A stretch of DNA of 64,000 nucleotides from Liolophura sinensis (GCF_032854445.1 NC_088302.1:42352191-42416190), one strand, 5' to 3'; counted from the first letter of the stretch, positions 12,393-25,842 are shown. Made by a program: numbers and translations. Notes: a model not told the origin generated them from the sequence alone.

Positions 12393-13235
12393 ACATATAG
12401 GTATGTTTTTATACAGCTTTATGTATGTAGCGGAAATCCGAGAGTGAAACGACTAATGTTGGCGTACTACCACGAGTAATGAGAAAATAGCCCGCATTTC
12501 TCTTGTAGTATGAGATCCTTACATATTAACGGGGAAAGACGTAATCGTCAGTTACTTTTGAATCACAATCTGTTCGGTTAAGGTCTGTAACGCTCGTTAT
12601 TTTCGAACTGTATCTAATACCGCTTAACCTGAAGCTTTAAAGGCAGCCATGCTCACTACATCTACATGATGCCTTTATGAACAGCTGCAATCAAAGCGCG
12701 ACCGAGATACCTTGTTTAATTGTTATTTTAACTTTGATATGGAATTCATGCCTGGAATATCAACTATCTGCGAGGCATCAATGAAAACTGATGACCGCTT
12801 CTTTCTTGTGTGTTACCGGCTTTATTTCCTATCTGTATAATTTCTTACATACCTTTGTCTTTGGGAGCTAGTGTAAAACGTTGTTTTGCAAATACATAAT
12901 GCGACTATCGACTTGGAACGCCCTTTACGGACCACGAATGGTATACGAATGTCGGATATGAGGCTTATATTTCGTATACTATGACAGCCATGGATACGTG
13001 ACTGTTTTTATTTTGTCACACTGCTGCTACATACAGTTTTTGTGAGAGTTTCCATTGCAGGTGGCGCCTGATGACTGTTTGTCCCTCGCAGAGACTCGTG
13101 CGTTATGCAGTTTGGTATCGATCATTTATCTAGACACCTTTCCCAATACCTGTCTATTCTTGAAAAAAGAAGCGGTCGGTTAGCACTGACGTCACAACAA
13201 ACGTTTAAAGTCGTCTAAAAGTAGAGGGTTGTATG
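12393..13235. other. Non-coding stretch, one doubtful exon
   Basis: The only candidate is 13061-13114 (plus): a good acceptor (ttccattgcag), then 18 open codons including two cysteines, then a poor donor (GTATCG). It is too weak to call a gene. Confidence 0.3.
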
Positions 13236-13320
13236 GTCTTCCCGGATAGCTCGATAGGCTATTGGAATATTTCAGAGCCATGCGTTCCTGGGCTCGATTC
13301 CCGCTCTACCGTACATCGAA
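13236..13320 (+). repeat. tRNA-like sequence, SINE head or tRNA pseudogene
   Basis: An A-box-like block (ggatagctcgatagg) and a good B-box-like block (ggctcgattcc) are spaced as in a tRNA gene. The acceptor-stem ends do not pair convincingly, so this is a SINE head or tRNA pseudogene rather than a working tRNA. Confidence 0.45.
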
Positions 13321-14835
13321 CGAAGACTCACTAATGTGGTACAACTCATACCACAAACAGCAAACGTTTAAAGCAAGTAGAACGAGACAGATCCGACAGG
13401 GTGACAGACTATTGACTTCCACTAATAGCTTTTCTCTGTAGGCGCAATTCAGGTCATGGCGAATGACACACCTTCACTAAAGGGCTAGCAAAGAGAAAAT
13501 TTCTCGTAAATGAAAATAATTTAAAACAAATATTAAAATTTGTTATTCCTTAAAATCCACTATAAGGGATGATTCATTGGTGAATGTGAAACATATGACT
13601 GGAAACATGAAGTGGTTTGTTAGTTAATCCCGATTGTCGGCCAAACTCTGGAGGTTCGTGCGTTGAAAACGTTAAATCTGCGGCATCGTCTTGCCAATAT
13701 AATAGTCACTGGTATTACGCACCACGGAGACATTCTTGTCACAGATATCGACCTGGACACTGTACTCCAGTAATGTAAGCATTAGTTTCAAATTAGTACA
13801 AAGCGTAATTTAATTGGGCCCTTAGGTTTTGCGAGCTACAGATGCAGAATTTATACTTTGTAGTATCGGTAATTACCTTTTACAGACAGGTGACTATGAC
13901 CTTTTTAAACTCAAACTCGCTCAGCTTGAGTTATATGAAGTGTTCCTCGTATTGTCGTCTCCACTTCCCGAAATCGCCTTGTCTCAACTTTGATCATTAG
14001 TGTATAGTGCTCCTTGACAAGTACACCCCGAGGGCACAACATATGTCAGGTAATGACGAACCATCCTATAGCTAATTAGCAAAGCCATGTAAACCTCAGG
14101 TGCTGCCGTGTTTTATCAAAAGCCATATGTTTTTTCCGACATTAGATGTGGAACGCTTGTGAAAATGTCAGGTTATACAACAGCTCATCATTTAGAGTCA
14201 ATTTCACACGACTTCCAGGTGCACATCCATAAATCACCGTTTCTACGGATAGCTCTCATGTCACAAGTCTTACTGTAATTCCAGAACATATATTTCTGTT
14301 GACAGTCTGTACCGGAAATGCACAGGGAGTCGTCAAAGAAACGAGTTCTGCCTGGTAATGGTGTTCGTATTGCAATCGTTATTCACAGCAAAAGAAAGCG
14401 TCGTTTTGTATCGACGACTTGCTTCTGAACCTGCATGTAACTAATGGCCGTTGTCAGTGTCACGGCTCTATTGGACGACGTACAAATGTTGATGAAGTAA
14501 CTCCGTTAAGAACCCATATACTATTGATTAAGGCATGGTTTCCAACAGCAGGAATGAGTTTGTTTTGTTTATAACGTTAAATCGTTACTTGGTTACAAAA
14601 ACTGAGAAACACAATCCAAAGAAAGAAAGACGTTTAACACGCCATCAGAGCCAACGATAAGTCAGTAGATAGGCGAATATCTCCACAAACAGTCCGCCAA
14701 CACTGTTCCCAGTCGGCTAATCTTATCTGGTTTTGTGTATTTATAACAAATGACAAGGGCTTCCTCTCACGTCAATTGTATGACCAGAGACATGGCTTTA
14801 ATTTCGATATTGTTAAGTATCCATTTACGCATTTT
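13321..14835. other. Non-coding stretch, nothing recognised
   Basis: No supportable feature. Confidence 0.45.
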
Positions 14836-15110
14836 AATTTGCCAATGGGCTCGGTTGGTTAGCACGCTAGCGCAGCGTAATGACCCAGTATTCTCTCACC
14901 AATGCGGTCGCTGTCAGCTCAAGTCCAGCTCATGCTGGCTTCCTCTCCGGCCGTATGTGGGAAGGTCTCCCAGCAACCTGCGGATGGTCGTGGGTTTCCC
15001 CCGGGCTCTGTTTCCTCCACCATAATGCTTGCCGCCGTCGTATAAGTGAAATATTCTTGAGTACGGCGTACAGCACCAATCAAATAAATAAATAAATCAA
15101 TTTGCCAATG
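14836..15110 (+). mobile_element. SINE family A, nearly full length, with target duplication
   Basis: Body 14847-15098. The tRNA-derived head carries an A box (cggttggttagcacg) and a B box (gctcaagtcc), followed by the tRNA-unrelated body and AAAT tail. A 12-bp direct repeat aatttgccaatg flanks it. About a dozen bases are missing from the 'gggctctg...tttcc' block. Confidence 0.92.
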
Positions 15111-15918
15111 TCCATCAAATGTTGAGTCTATCAAATTTAAGCATTGCACATCTATGGAACATCTGTGGTGCTATACTTTTTAAGTATAAACGGAATCAGA
15201 ATATGTGCTGATCGGGTTGTAATATTCCAAATGCTTTTATCAATAAATTGCCTTTTTGTTGAAGGGAAATTCATGCAGCCTCTCGATCAGACATTATTTG
15301 ATTATCCCTGGGCTAGGGTCACCATGGCGCAATTTTAATATCATCGCTGTGTTTACATGAGCAGCTATACTAAAAGCGTAACAGAGACACTTTTATAGTT
15401 TTCCTCGATTTACATCAGGATATTTTGTACCGGTGTGCAGTACAAATATGGACATATTAATGATTAATCATGAAGTATTGTCGACTACGTATTGGATGAG
15501 GTTTCGGATATTACGCACGCATATCTTTCCGACGTCACTAGAAAATGCCGACTACTCCTACTTTCAGTTCTTCCGTTAAGAATTATATATATATATATAT
15601 TTTAGAGATTTTGAGGCCAATCTTTTTTTAAAAATGAAACTGGGTGTCTGGGAATTTGACCTTGATTATTGTTTTACCGGTTGTAGCCTGGACTTTGGTT
15701 GGATACTTTGATTACTACCTAGCCTGATTACAAGCATCTGACCAATATGTAGCATGGTAGTGTGAAAGTTGCTGGTCACAGTATATGTAATAGCTTTTTG
15801 TTAACCAGTATTATTCTTTTGGTTTAGAAGATGACAATGTTTAGACTCACATCGAATTATGATGACATCTGAAGCCACTGCTATAAGCTACATCATTCAC
15901 TGACACCGAAACTAAGAA
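15111..15918. other. Non-coding stretch
   Basis: Contains a short TA microsatellite (about 15585-15602). Nothing else recognised. Confidence 0.45.
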
Positions 15919-16180
15919 CGGCCCCGATAGCACAGTTGGTAGAGCGCCCGCGTCGGGAGCGTTAGATCCAGGGTCAATCCCGGATCGAGTCACGCCTAAC
16001 ATCTCTAAAAGAGGAAATTCAGCTTGAAGGGGTGGTGAAACCCGTATCAATATAATGGCTCGGGCAGGGCGGCTTACTTGTGTTCAGTAAGGCGTCTCAG
16101 TGAAGCAGCACTAGATGAAAGAGCCGTCGAAAGCCGTCGACGTTAAACCCCAAGCAGTCACTGACCCACTTACTCTCTCG
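15919..16180 (+). mobile_element. SINE family B, internally shortened
   Basis: A second tRNA-derived family. The head (gccccgatagcacagttggt) contains an A box and a B box (gggtcaatccc). The body has 'gtatcaatataatggctcgg', 'ggcggcttacttg' and 'ggcgtctcagtgaagcagcac', and the end is 'gacgttaaaccccaagca' followed by a decayed tCACT-type tail. The open frames overlapping it are spurious. Confidence 0.75.
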
Positions 16181-16724
16181 TTCAGATCGATTTACTAAGC
16201 CTTTGGATGTAGCGCTTCTTTTTGTTGACTGTCTAAATTTGCTGCAAGTTTGTTGATGAACGTAATAATGGGTGACAATCAACTGGACCAGTTTGAGTCA
16301 AAAAAGGAAAGATAACGGAGAAGACAAACATGTTTAAAGAAACGACAGCAATCCCCCGGAAAACTTTTATCATTCTCTTGTGGATATGTGTTAAAGGTGG
16401 AAATAGCCACGTGGGTAGAGAGCTTAACGCCAAACCTGTTAATTACTCATTAACGTTCTAGGGTCACATGAGTAACCAGTAGCTGTGCGCAAGAGTCACG
16501 TGAACGTAACAGACACGGGTACACCATAACTAGCACAGGCTCCATAGAGACTGAGCGAAAACACACTGACCTGGTGACTCCCCTAAGGGACAGGTTCTTA
16601 AATGGAAAAGCCTGCTTCGTGACATGAGCAGAAAGGTTAACTACTGTGCATCATGACTTTCCTCGTTTTCACGCCAGGGTAGAACTCTGTCAAGTCTATT
16701 TACAGGGTCAACACAGTACATCCC
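16181..16724. other. Non-coding stretch, nothing recognised
   Basis: No supportable feature. Confidence 0.4.
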
Positions 16725-17300
16725 TTAAGTACATCTGGACGCCAAGCACCACTTTGCCCATGCCTCAAGTTGGTGCAGAACGAAATCATGTTGAAATCCG
16801 GTAGTCAAACGAAAAGATGACCATATTATATTATGCAATGTGCACAATTCGATAAATCGCATCGTGTGAACGCCGCTTATGAAATTTTTAAATTGAAAAT
16901 CTTGGTATTTCCATTCGCGTGCCTCAACGGAAGGAAACAGACAAAATACAGCTGGGCTGCTGTCACTATATACGGTCATTTGGATCGATGCCACTATCTG
17001 CTGTCTTTGACATGACGTTATTTTCATGTTGATATGAGACAAAACTGCAAATATTTCCTTAGGCACGCAAACAGACAAGCAAAATAAAACTATCGCTGAA
17101 AGCAATCAACGCCATTAAATACAGATGACCGTCCACGACAAAGCATTTAAATGAGGGCAAGCACTTGGCAAATGCGCTGCCTTTGGTACAACACGAAATA
17201 CCGCAGTCGAACGAAAAGTTAACAAACCTTACATGGTGCAATGTGTAGAGTTCGACAAATCGCATGGTGTGAACGCGGCTTATGAAATTATCTGTGTAAT
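16725..17300. repeat. Degenerate local repeat, two copies about 400 bp apart
   Basis: 16833-16888 and 17233-17289 align clearly: (t)gcaatgtg, ttcga(t/c)aaatcgcat, gtgtgaacgc(c/g)gctta, tgaaatt. The flanks (acgaaaag; ggcaagcac/gccaagcac) also match. Several mutually overlapping open frames arise only because the unit is repeated. Confidence 0.7.
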
Positions 17301-18204
17301 ATTTTCATTTGACCAATCGAATTCCACAAGTTGGTACGGTAAAATGAACCTTGTGAACTCGGCTTAAAGCGAATACAGTTCGTACTATTAGGAGAAGTTA
17401 CAATACTGATTTATACATGTACATCATACAAAATTCATCTTATAAGTTACTGTTTGTACAACTAAATGAATCTACGAAGAATAAGTCCTATTTATTCTAT
17501 TCTATTTTAATCCTCAATTGGTCACGGTATTTAAAGAGAAGGCTAACCTGTTGATTTTAAGATATAGACAACGAGGAAACATACAACAAAGTGGTAAGGG
17601 TGGTAGAGGGGCTGTTACCACTTAGAACCAAGGATCACCAAACCTGAATAAAATTCCCGGACTATAAATCTGCCATATCAGGCCATATTAAGTTAAATCC
17701 CCGCCATACGATTGACTGGTCAAGTGTCAGACCCTTGAAAGCTTATATTAGTATGTTTCGTCTATTGTATGTTTCATCTCTTGTTCAATTGCTTAATCAA
17801 CAATGCCACAATTTTTTGTCAATCTGTTGTATGTTTCCTCTTTGTCCATATCTTGAAATCAACAACTTAGCTCTCTCTTTAAATACCTATTTGCTATGAC
17901 CAATTCATCATTATGCTTGACAGAGGTATTAGTACCTTTACCGGAACGTCGCTCACTAAATACTTAGAAGTTGTTATCCATATATTTGTTTTGTTATCCA
18001 GCTCAACTTCTAAATTCCATTGAAATAAGTGGGTTTTGTACAGTTCCGACAGTCAGCATACATATAACCCGTGTATTGACCTTTCTGCAACAGCAGATAA
18101 TTCGAGTTATTAGTTCACCTGTCTGGTTATTCAGGGACATAGGATTAACTGTGAGAAGGTTAGACTTTTAAACTGGTAATCTGCGTACTTCCTCTCATGG
18201 GGCT
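17301..18204. other. Non-coding stretch, nothing recognised
   Basis: AT-rich; contains a few 'tatgtttc.tctt' near-repeats (17750-17845). No gene. Confidence 0.45.
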
Positions 18205-18460
18205 TAGCAGAACGAAATAGACCAAATACGACTGGGCTGCTCTCTCTGTCTACTGTCATTTGGAGGGGTGCCACTGTCTGGTGTCAACATGACGTTGTTT
18301 CGGTTGAGAAAAAGAAATCCCTGTAAATAGTTTGTTAAGCAAACAAACAGAAAAGCATACAGTCGCAGCAAAAGCAAATGTAGATAAAAAAACACCATCA
18401 AATGTAGAAGAGCAATTGCTACAAAGCTTTGAAATAAAGGCAAACACACTGCTTTGATAT
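18205..18460. repeat. Third copy of the 16.7-kb local repeat family
   Basis: Matches 16930-17175 in order: acaaaatac(a/g)gctgggctgct, actgtcatttgga, tgccact.tctg, acatgacgtt and gcaaacaaacag. This indicates a unit longer than 200 bp dispersed within 1.5 kb. Confidence 0.65.
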
Positions 18461-20221
18461 GTGTTTGTATCGTATCGTAGACAATAATTTGTGTGCAATA
18501 TCTGCGCTTGTTGGTATACATCAGTGGGGTGTGCTGAGGCAGAGAATATGCATCAAGATTCATAACGGAGGTTGTAAAAACCAACAGTTATCACGTTTTC
18601 CGATTTTTGCATAGACAACACGACGGGATACTTGCAATGTTTACTGTTTTTACTTAAACAACAATGGTATAAAAATTCATTCCGACATCATATAATTGAT
18701 ACTGAAAGGAAAATGGTGTAAAGGAATGCAAGACTTATGCTGAACATGGTCTTCAGACTGGCATGTACATAAATGGTTGTGGTTATATCCAAAATGTGTG
18801 TGGTTTTTTGCCTCTTGTCGGCACTGACTAATGGCTGTATGTGGCGTAAGCTATGCTGATAAGGTTGACGCGCATGTTTTGAGCTTTAAAAAAAGCCTTG
18901 GTTTATGTTATGGAACTGCAACTATTGCTGCGACATTTAAATCTGCCACCAAATCCTCCAGTCAGTCGTCACAGGTCAGACGACATATGTTCAGATATAT
19001 CTGTAGAGCTTTTGTTTTCGTCACTGATTTCAACCCAAATAATTTTTTCGAACTCGTTTCTTTCAATCAGAAAGCAGTCACTCTTCGCTAAATTCACGCT
19101 GTTAAACCTTACAATCTAGACGCTCTTACTGGCTGAACGAGAAAAACGGCATTTCTAAATTGCAATTCGTTTTGACTGACAGCATCATTAAATTCGTTTT
19201 GCTCTGGGTGTAAAGTTGAGCATGGAAAACTAAACAGGTGTATAACACAGCGTTCGTACTCGAGCGATGCGTAGCAATCATGGTGCTACTTGAATACGTC
19301 TTTCACTGGTGATTTAACAATGAAAACCACCATATGGAGTTTATGTTTAGAGCCTCAACACCGTTTCTGATTTTCCTTGAAAGCTGACAGTGTATAATCT
19401 ATGTAGTCTTGTGTACACACGTTGCCCGAACACCCACGTCACCTTGTGTGTTGTAAAGGACAACAGAGAGGAATGGATATAGTCTAATGTCAAAACCCAT
19501 GCACTCTTATTATATTTGAAGTCATTGATTGTGGATGTCAGACTAGCTTTTTTGCAGTATAGACCCATTAGCACTTATGGAAACCCAGCTGGCTTAGGCA
19601 TCTTTAAAAGACAGATTTTTTGCAAGCCTATTGTGTCATGCCCGTGTTGTATTGATGACTATTTCAGGACTTTAAATCCTCAATCAATACACAGCATCAA
19701 TCAAAAATAACAATTACTTACCAGGTGCATTCCATTGTGTACGGTTTTATTGATGATCATTTCATATTTAGCCTCAAACAAGGCACGGCCTCAATAAAAT
19801 AATCCCACCAAATTTATGTCAGTACGTCAAACCTTAAGGTATGTTAAGTATAATTAAACACATGTTTATCATTTTCTGGGGAACGAGGTGTATACCCCAA
19901 TAATGCCTCTGTGGAAAACATTAAAATTGATCCAAAATGTCCAAGTTCTATTCAAAACTATTGGAGGCAAACTGAGGTGGAAAAAAAAGCATAACGTCGG
20001 TAAAAATACCCGATGGTACTACTTTCCTTCAGAACGATTACATGGAAACGATGTTCTCTTTTTATGAAACTGCATGAATTCATCTTCTGTTACTGAATGT
20101 ATGAAACACTGGCCGAATGATCTCAAGCCCAGGGTAGGTAGGTGTTGATTTAACTCTTTCGCATACTGTTTGGAACATGGAACATACTAAATGAAAGGCC
20201 ACCTAGTAAACACAGTGGGTA
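18461..20221. other. Non-coding stretch, nothing recognised
   Basis: Open frames of up to about 85 codons (18831-19091, plus) have no recognisable composition or splice support. Confidence 0.45.
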
Positions 20222-20305
20222 TATACCTCAAATGGTTGAGGAGGCAGATACCGCCCCGCGGCGTCAGAGGTCTTAAGTGAAACAGCACTATATGCCATGC
20301 AGCTT
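20222..20305 (+). mobile_element. Possible SINE family B fragment
   Basis: Contains ccgcggcgtcagaggtcttaa and gtgaaacagcactatatg, resembling the family B 'ggcgtctcagtgaagcagcactaga' region. Short and diverged. Confidence 0.4.
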
Positions 20306-22627
20306 TTAATTTCATTTCGCGAAACGTATCAAACGACATAGAATTGCAAAGTTTTGCTTATATTTTATTCACTCTTCGAGTGACAAAAACGTTTAGCCTG
20401 ACTCCAAAACTCATGCAACAGCAAACAAAAATACAACTGGGTACTTTAATTTAAGAAAAGGAAAAGTTGGAAAACACCTGGTTCCCATGCATCCAACATA
20501 CATCATGAATTGCACGTTAGAGAAAGAATGAACATACGAAATCCTCTTCTTTACTTCTCATCTCTCATCATTTTACATCAAAACAATATCGCATCAAAAC
20601 AATGACTATGTTTTCTTGACTAATCGATATGTTCTCTCCTCACAAAATTGTCTATGACACATTGGCTTTTTATTGGGAATAACAATTGTTTTTGGACATC
20701 AGTAAGAATATCTCCAAAATGAGAACAAAGCGGAAACAAACGAGTTTTAATCCAGTTTAAATATATAAAAACAGACAAAGTTCAAAAATAATTTACAAAA
20801 TAGGTTTTATACAATAACCTGAAAAGTGGTTTATAGATGCAGCCAACATTGTTCGCAACATTGTCAAGCAATTAAAATCCAGAACCAATTTTTACACCAT
20901 GTCAATTTGGAATATATCTTCCATCGAACACAAAATTATCTCTCAAACAAAGGGACCTATTCTGTTTACTGTGCCCATACAGGAGAGCTCAAACCAGTCG
21001 GCTTTCACCCTAAGATTGCCAAGGGAGCTCAGGTTTTATTCTTTTCCCCTCGGCGACACAGCCAAGCAGTGACGCACTGACTTGCACGCCATAGTGGTGG
21101 AAGATTATTGGTTCTTAACGAACGTAATACTGCTCAAGCATCCCAAGGGCCCAAGGGCGGTAGGGGAGGGGAGGGAAGGGGTATCGGGAGAAATGACACT
21201 TAACATTCATTCCTAAAACGAAATGTGAAACATTACATATTTTAAGGTTTAAGATTTTAAGGAATATTTGTCAAAAATAAATTAGTATATGGTGGTTTAC
21301 TTTATCTGCTCATGATAAAACATGAATAATTTATAAATTCTGCCTACATCAAATGTAAGTGTTGGATTTGCTTGGACACTGCTTTCATTCTTTTATCTTC
21401 AAAGCTAGCAAGATAAGACTCAAAAGTCATCATGAGGACCGTGTAGAACAAGAACCTGAATAAATGACACCAAAAAACCAAGTTTAATCCTGAATATTAT
21501 GGTTTTACAGTCATGGAATTCCATCTAGAGCACTCATGTAGTTTTACAAATCGTAAGATTAGAACATTTCTTTTAATTCTAAGTATTTTTTAAATTCCGG
21601 ATTGAATCAAATCCTTGTTATTTGCCCATTAAAGTGAGCATAAAGTCAGCCACTAAAGCTGAATAAATAATAGTAGTATTCCAGAAATGTTCTAAAAATA
21701 TTTTAAAAATTCTACACCGCTTATTAACAAAATCAAATACAAACAATGGTCAGTATCCAGCCATTCATTTAGTGACGCCGTTTTGCCAAGTTATGGCTAT
21801 CTAGAGTGACATTACAAGACCTAGGAGCTCTCCCGTATTAAACAATGTGACAAGGAGAAAATACAAACAAAACGCCCGATACGCAACCAAAGAGTATCAG
21901 CTCTTTTCCGTGACCAAAGGGCCAATGTTTCTTTTAGTCTGGTGCTCGGTGACGCGATGTTCGTGGACACAAGCGCCGTGTTTTAGCTGTCCTGTATTTG
22001 CCCTGCATTTGCCCTTACTGGCTGTACTTGGAACTAATAAATATCAGTCTTAGGTTGTACCGACATCAGAGATTTACAGAGCATAACAGGATCTTCTGAC
22101 TGATAACAGACCGTTTTATTCAGACTTTGGGAAGATATTTTCGAAACAAATCTGACTTCGCTACGGAAAAAAAAATGCACAGTCGCAATATTTTTCTTCA
22201 AGGAATGACTCCCCTGATGCAGTTTTCTTGCCAGCTCACCGTACAAGTTACTGCGATATCCTGCCGGCTATCTGTCTGTCCACAATAAAAAACGAGAGCT
22301 AATAAGTTTTTGACGTGACAGCTGATTCTCATATGACGCTTTCAGCACTACTGATTGACCAAGTTCATAAGGGCTTGCACAACATCGCTACTTGGAGTGA
22401 ATTGTCCTTCAGTGCCATATCCACAATGGTGAATTTCATCTTCTCGGGTTTCAAAACTGTATAGAATTTTTAAAACATTCTTTTGAGATAACTATGTATA
22501 TATAGTGGCAGAATTTATATTCACTTTAATGCAAATTTCATAAAAGGTTTATAAGGTAAACCCTGACCCTCGACCGTTTTTGCGATGGTTTTAGAATCTT
22601 TTTGAAAATCCTAGTTAAATTCAGGCT
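20306..22627. other. Non-coding stretch, nothing recognised
   Basis: No exon, tandem array or transposon domain recognised. Confidence 0.45.
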
Positions 22628-22911
22628 AATTTGTGTTTTGGGAACCTCTGTGGCCGAGGGTATTAGCACGCCAGCGTGCGCCAGGGGCCTCTCACAAAAG
22701 CGGTCGCTGTGAATTCATGTCCAGCTCATGCTGGTTTCCTCTCCAGTCGTAACTTTGAAGGTATTTCAGCAACCTGCGGATGGTCGTGGATTTTCCCGGG
22801 CTTTGTCGGTTTCCTCCCACCATAACACTGGCCGTTGTCGTATGATTGAAATATTCTTGAGTATGGCGTATAACACCAGTCAAATAAATAAAATAAATAA
22901 ATTTGTGTTTT
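22628..22911 (+). mobile_element. SINE family A, full length, with 12-bp target duplication
   Basis: Body 22640-22899, flanked by aatttgtgtttt at 22628-22639 and 22900-22911. The head is diverged (gggaacctctgtggccgagg), the B-box region reads gtgaattcatgtcc and the tail is AAATAAA-type. Substitution load suggests an older copy. Confidence 0.9.
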
Positions 22912-22984
22912 ACCAAGAAGTACTTTGACCAGTAAAAGTAATCAACTTTTTCTGATGCAAGTCACCTGTGATAAAACTGTTAAA

Positions 22985-23345
22985 CTATACCGAGCTCGGT
23001 GCCTGGCTCGGATTGAGTACATTACATGGCTATTGTTAGGCGCATTTTGCCTGATCACTGCTAGGTACTCTGATGGTCTCAGGCTTGGTACGTTGTCCGA
23101 TTTATTCAACTTGCCTAGTTCTGAGGACACTGATTGGTCAATATTGGGAACATTGCCGGGAATTAATTAAGTACAGTTCATTGTATAACTCCTACCGTGC
23201 ATAGTGTATGGATTCCGCTGGGTATATTCCCTGGTTTCTCTACGTATTACTACATACATTGTCTGGCTATTACTACATACATTGTGTGGTTTCTCCGTGT
23301 AAATTGCTCTGATACTTCTGAATACATTGCCTGGTTACAGGACCT
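22985..23345. repeat. Degenerate tandem repeat, unit about 30-40 bp
   Basis: Recurring words are tacattg.ctgg, cctggttac, ctctga and gtac(a/g)ttg. The unit is poorly conserved. The open frames across it (22925-23170, 23197-23454) follow from the repeat. Confidence 0.45.
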
Positions 23346-24849
23346 GAGGTGTTTCAAAAATTTTGATATTTTGATGACCAAAATGGCGATACAGTCTAGA
23401 CTGTCTGTTTCCAAAACGCAACAGTCAGTGAGGAATGAATTTTATATGACATGATCGAGACAAACATGAAAACCAGGAGATGGTGTTGGCAAAAACATGA
23501 AAATGATGGGCTAGATTAGTTAATGACTATATTCGGTTTGTATATAAATACGAATACAAATTGATGGCTCGACACGAGATCTAAAACAGTGTTGTTATAA
23601 GTCATCAGTATCTTGGCAGAAATGCTAAGTTGTGTGGTGTACAAACGGACAGAGATGAGAATCGTGAAAGAGCTTTACTTTAGTCCAGATGGAATTCAAA
23701 CTGATTTTTTTTCATCCTCATGAATAATGCATTTCAGAACACAACTGCACCATGGTTAAAAAACAAATTATGTTGACATTGTCAGTTATTATGTTTTGTG
23801 TCATCAAAACCAAAATCCTCGGTATAATTTCCGTACAATTTGTTTCATGTGACGTTATTATGTTCCTGTTGTACAACTGGTTGAGGTAAATGGGGCGTCA
23901 GGTAGGATAAGGCGGTTTTCCTTAAATGACATAGAAAACGCGTAATTCGGATTCTGATTAAATCCATTCACCAGAACATTCCTTGATCACTAGATCATTC
24001 CGACATCATTAGAAAGGGTTCATTGCTTCTCTTTGTATCAGTATGTCTTAATGTTGCACTTTATATACTGTCTTAGTTCTTTGGTAGTTTGTTTTGAACG
24101 TTGTTTTGGGAATGTGTTCTTGAGATCATTGACCGGGAACGTCCATTTTGGCTGACAGCTGACATACGAATGTCTGTTTTGGCGTCTAGATTACTATCGC
24201 GTCATGCGTGCGCACACATCAGTGCAACGAGACATGACATGTTCCCTTTGCGACGTAGTATAGCTTTGTCTCAACACAAAGGATTCACAAAGGAGACTTA
24301 GGCGGTTAATAATTATACGACTAAGAATACCCCTTTGGAGCTGTTTAAAACTAATACTAATAGAAATGACAGCTCATCAGTCATCACTCTATAATCTGCC
24401 ATGTTATTGACTTAGGGTTATGTATGAGTTGACGGCGTTCGAAGAAAACATGGAATGTTACAGCATACTCTTCCATGCTGAGCACAGATGTTTATTTCAT
24501 TTCAATATGCAACATCCGGGCTGGAGATAAATACATTTTATTATCACACGAAAGTATACAGTTCATGAAGTCTCTGATACTCCTGATAAATGAATAAATG
24601 GACAATCACTCATCGCAAACAAATTCTTGATTTGCGAGTGTAGATAAAATTCAGTGTTAGTTTCTGCAGACTGGAGCATACAGCCGAGCAAGAGCAACGT
24701 TATCAGCTGAATTCAAAACACATTAGCACTTTGTGAGTGTTTTTTATTCTTTAGTTGTTGATACGTGTTAGCTGTGACAAGTGAAATGCCTTGCAAATAA
24801 TGTTAAATCTGTCTACAGCTGACTTAGAAAATATCTTAAAATGCATCAA
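23346..24849. other. Non-coding stretch, nothing recognised
   Basis: No supportable feature. Confidence 0.45.
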
Positions 24850-25412
24850 TGTCTTCCATTTGTAAAGCATCCTAGTCATTCATTCCATTTGCGAATTAAT
24901 ACAACTATTCATTCCATTTGTGAATTACCACAACTATTCATTCCATTTGTGAATTACCACAATCATTCATTCCATTTGAGAATTACCACAATCATTCATT
25001 CCATTTGAGAATTACCACAATCATTCATTCCATTTGAGAATTACCACAATCATTCATTCCATTTGAGAATTACCACAATCATTCATTCCATTTGAGAATT
25101 ACCCCAACATTAATTCCATTTGTAAATTACCCCCAATCATTCATTCCATTTGAGAATTACTCCAATCATTCATTCCATTTGAGAATTACTCCAATCATTT
25201 ATTCCATTTGAGAATTACTCCAATCAATCATTCCATTTGTGTATTACCCCAATCATTTATCCCATTTGTGAAGCACTCCAGCCATTCATTCCATTTGTGA
25301 ATCACCCTGACCATTCATTTTATTTGTGAATCGTCCCACTTAATCAGTCCATTCGTGGATAACCGAAAAAATTCATTCCATTTATGAATCATCTCAATCA
25401 TCCATTCCATCT
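24850..25412. repeat. 29-bp minisatellite, about 18-19 copies
   Basis: The unit is close to tcattcattccatttgaga + attaccacaa. Copies in the middle (about 24960-25100) are near-identical, and those on the right drift, including some shorter units. The pattern indicates recent expansion in the centre. Confidence 0.92.
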
Positions 25413-25680
25413 GTGTATTTATTTATTTATTTATTTGATTAGTGTTTCACGCCATACTCAAGAATAATTCAATTATACAACGGCGTTCAGCATTATGGTG
25501 GATGAAAACCGGGCACAGCCCAGGGGAAACCCACGACCATCCGCAGGTTGCTGTCAGACCTTCCCACTTACGGCCGAGGAGGAAGCCAGCATGAGCTGGA
25601 CTTGAACTCACAGTGACCGCATTGGTGAGAGGCTGCTGGGTCATTACTCTGCGCTAGCGCGCTAACCGACTGAGCCATCA
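25413..25680 (-). mobile_element. SINE family A, full length, minus strand
   Basis: Read on the minus strand it starts with tggctcagtcggttagcgcg (A box), continues through gagttcaagtcc (B box) and the common body, and ends in an ATTT-type tail. It abuts the 29-bp minisatellite. Confidence 0.9.
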
Positions 25681-25696
25681 TATTCTCTTCCATACA

Positions 25697-25842
25697 TTTA
25701 TTTATTTATTTGACTGGGGTTCTACTCCTTACTCAAGAATATTTCACTTATACGACGGCGGCCAGCATTATGGTAGGAGGAAACAGGGCAGAGCCCGGGG
25801 AAACCCGCGACCATCTGCAGGCTGCTGTCAGACCTTCCATGC
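25697..25842 (-). mobile_element. SINE family A, 3' half, minus strand
   Basis: A second minus-strand copy only ~17 bp from the preceding one, ending at the gaccttcc block. It lacks the tRNA-like head. Confidence 0.85.

Noticed and set aside
13236-13320. tRNA gene
   Set aside because: A and B boxes are present but the acceptor stem does not pair. The same holds for the heads at 15919, 53300 and all family A copies.
18204-18584. 126-codon minus-strand frame
   Set aside because: It overlaps the local repeat family shared with 16.7-17.2 kb and contains no recognisable domain.
24850-25412. CRISPR-like array
   Set aside because: Units are head-to-tail without unique spacers and the genome is eukaryotic; it is a minisatellite.
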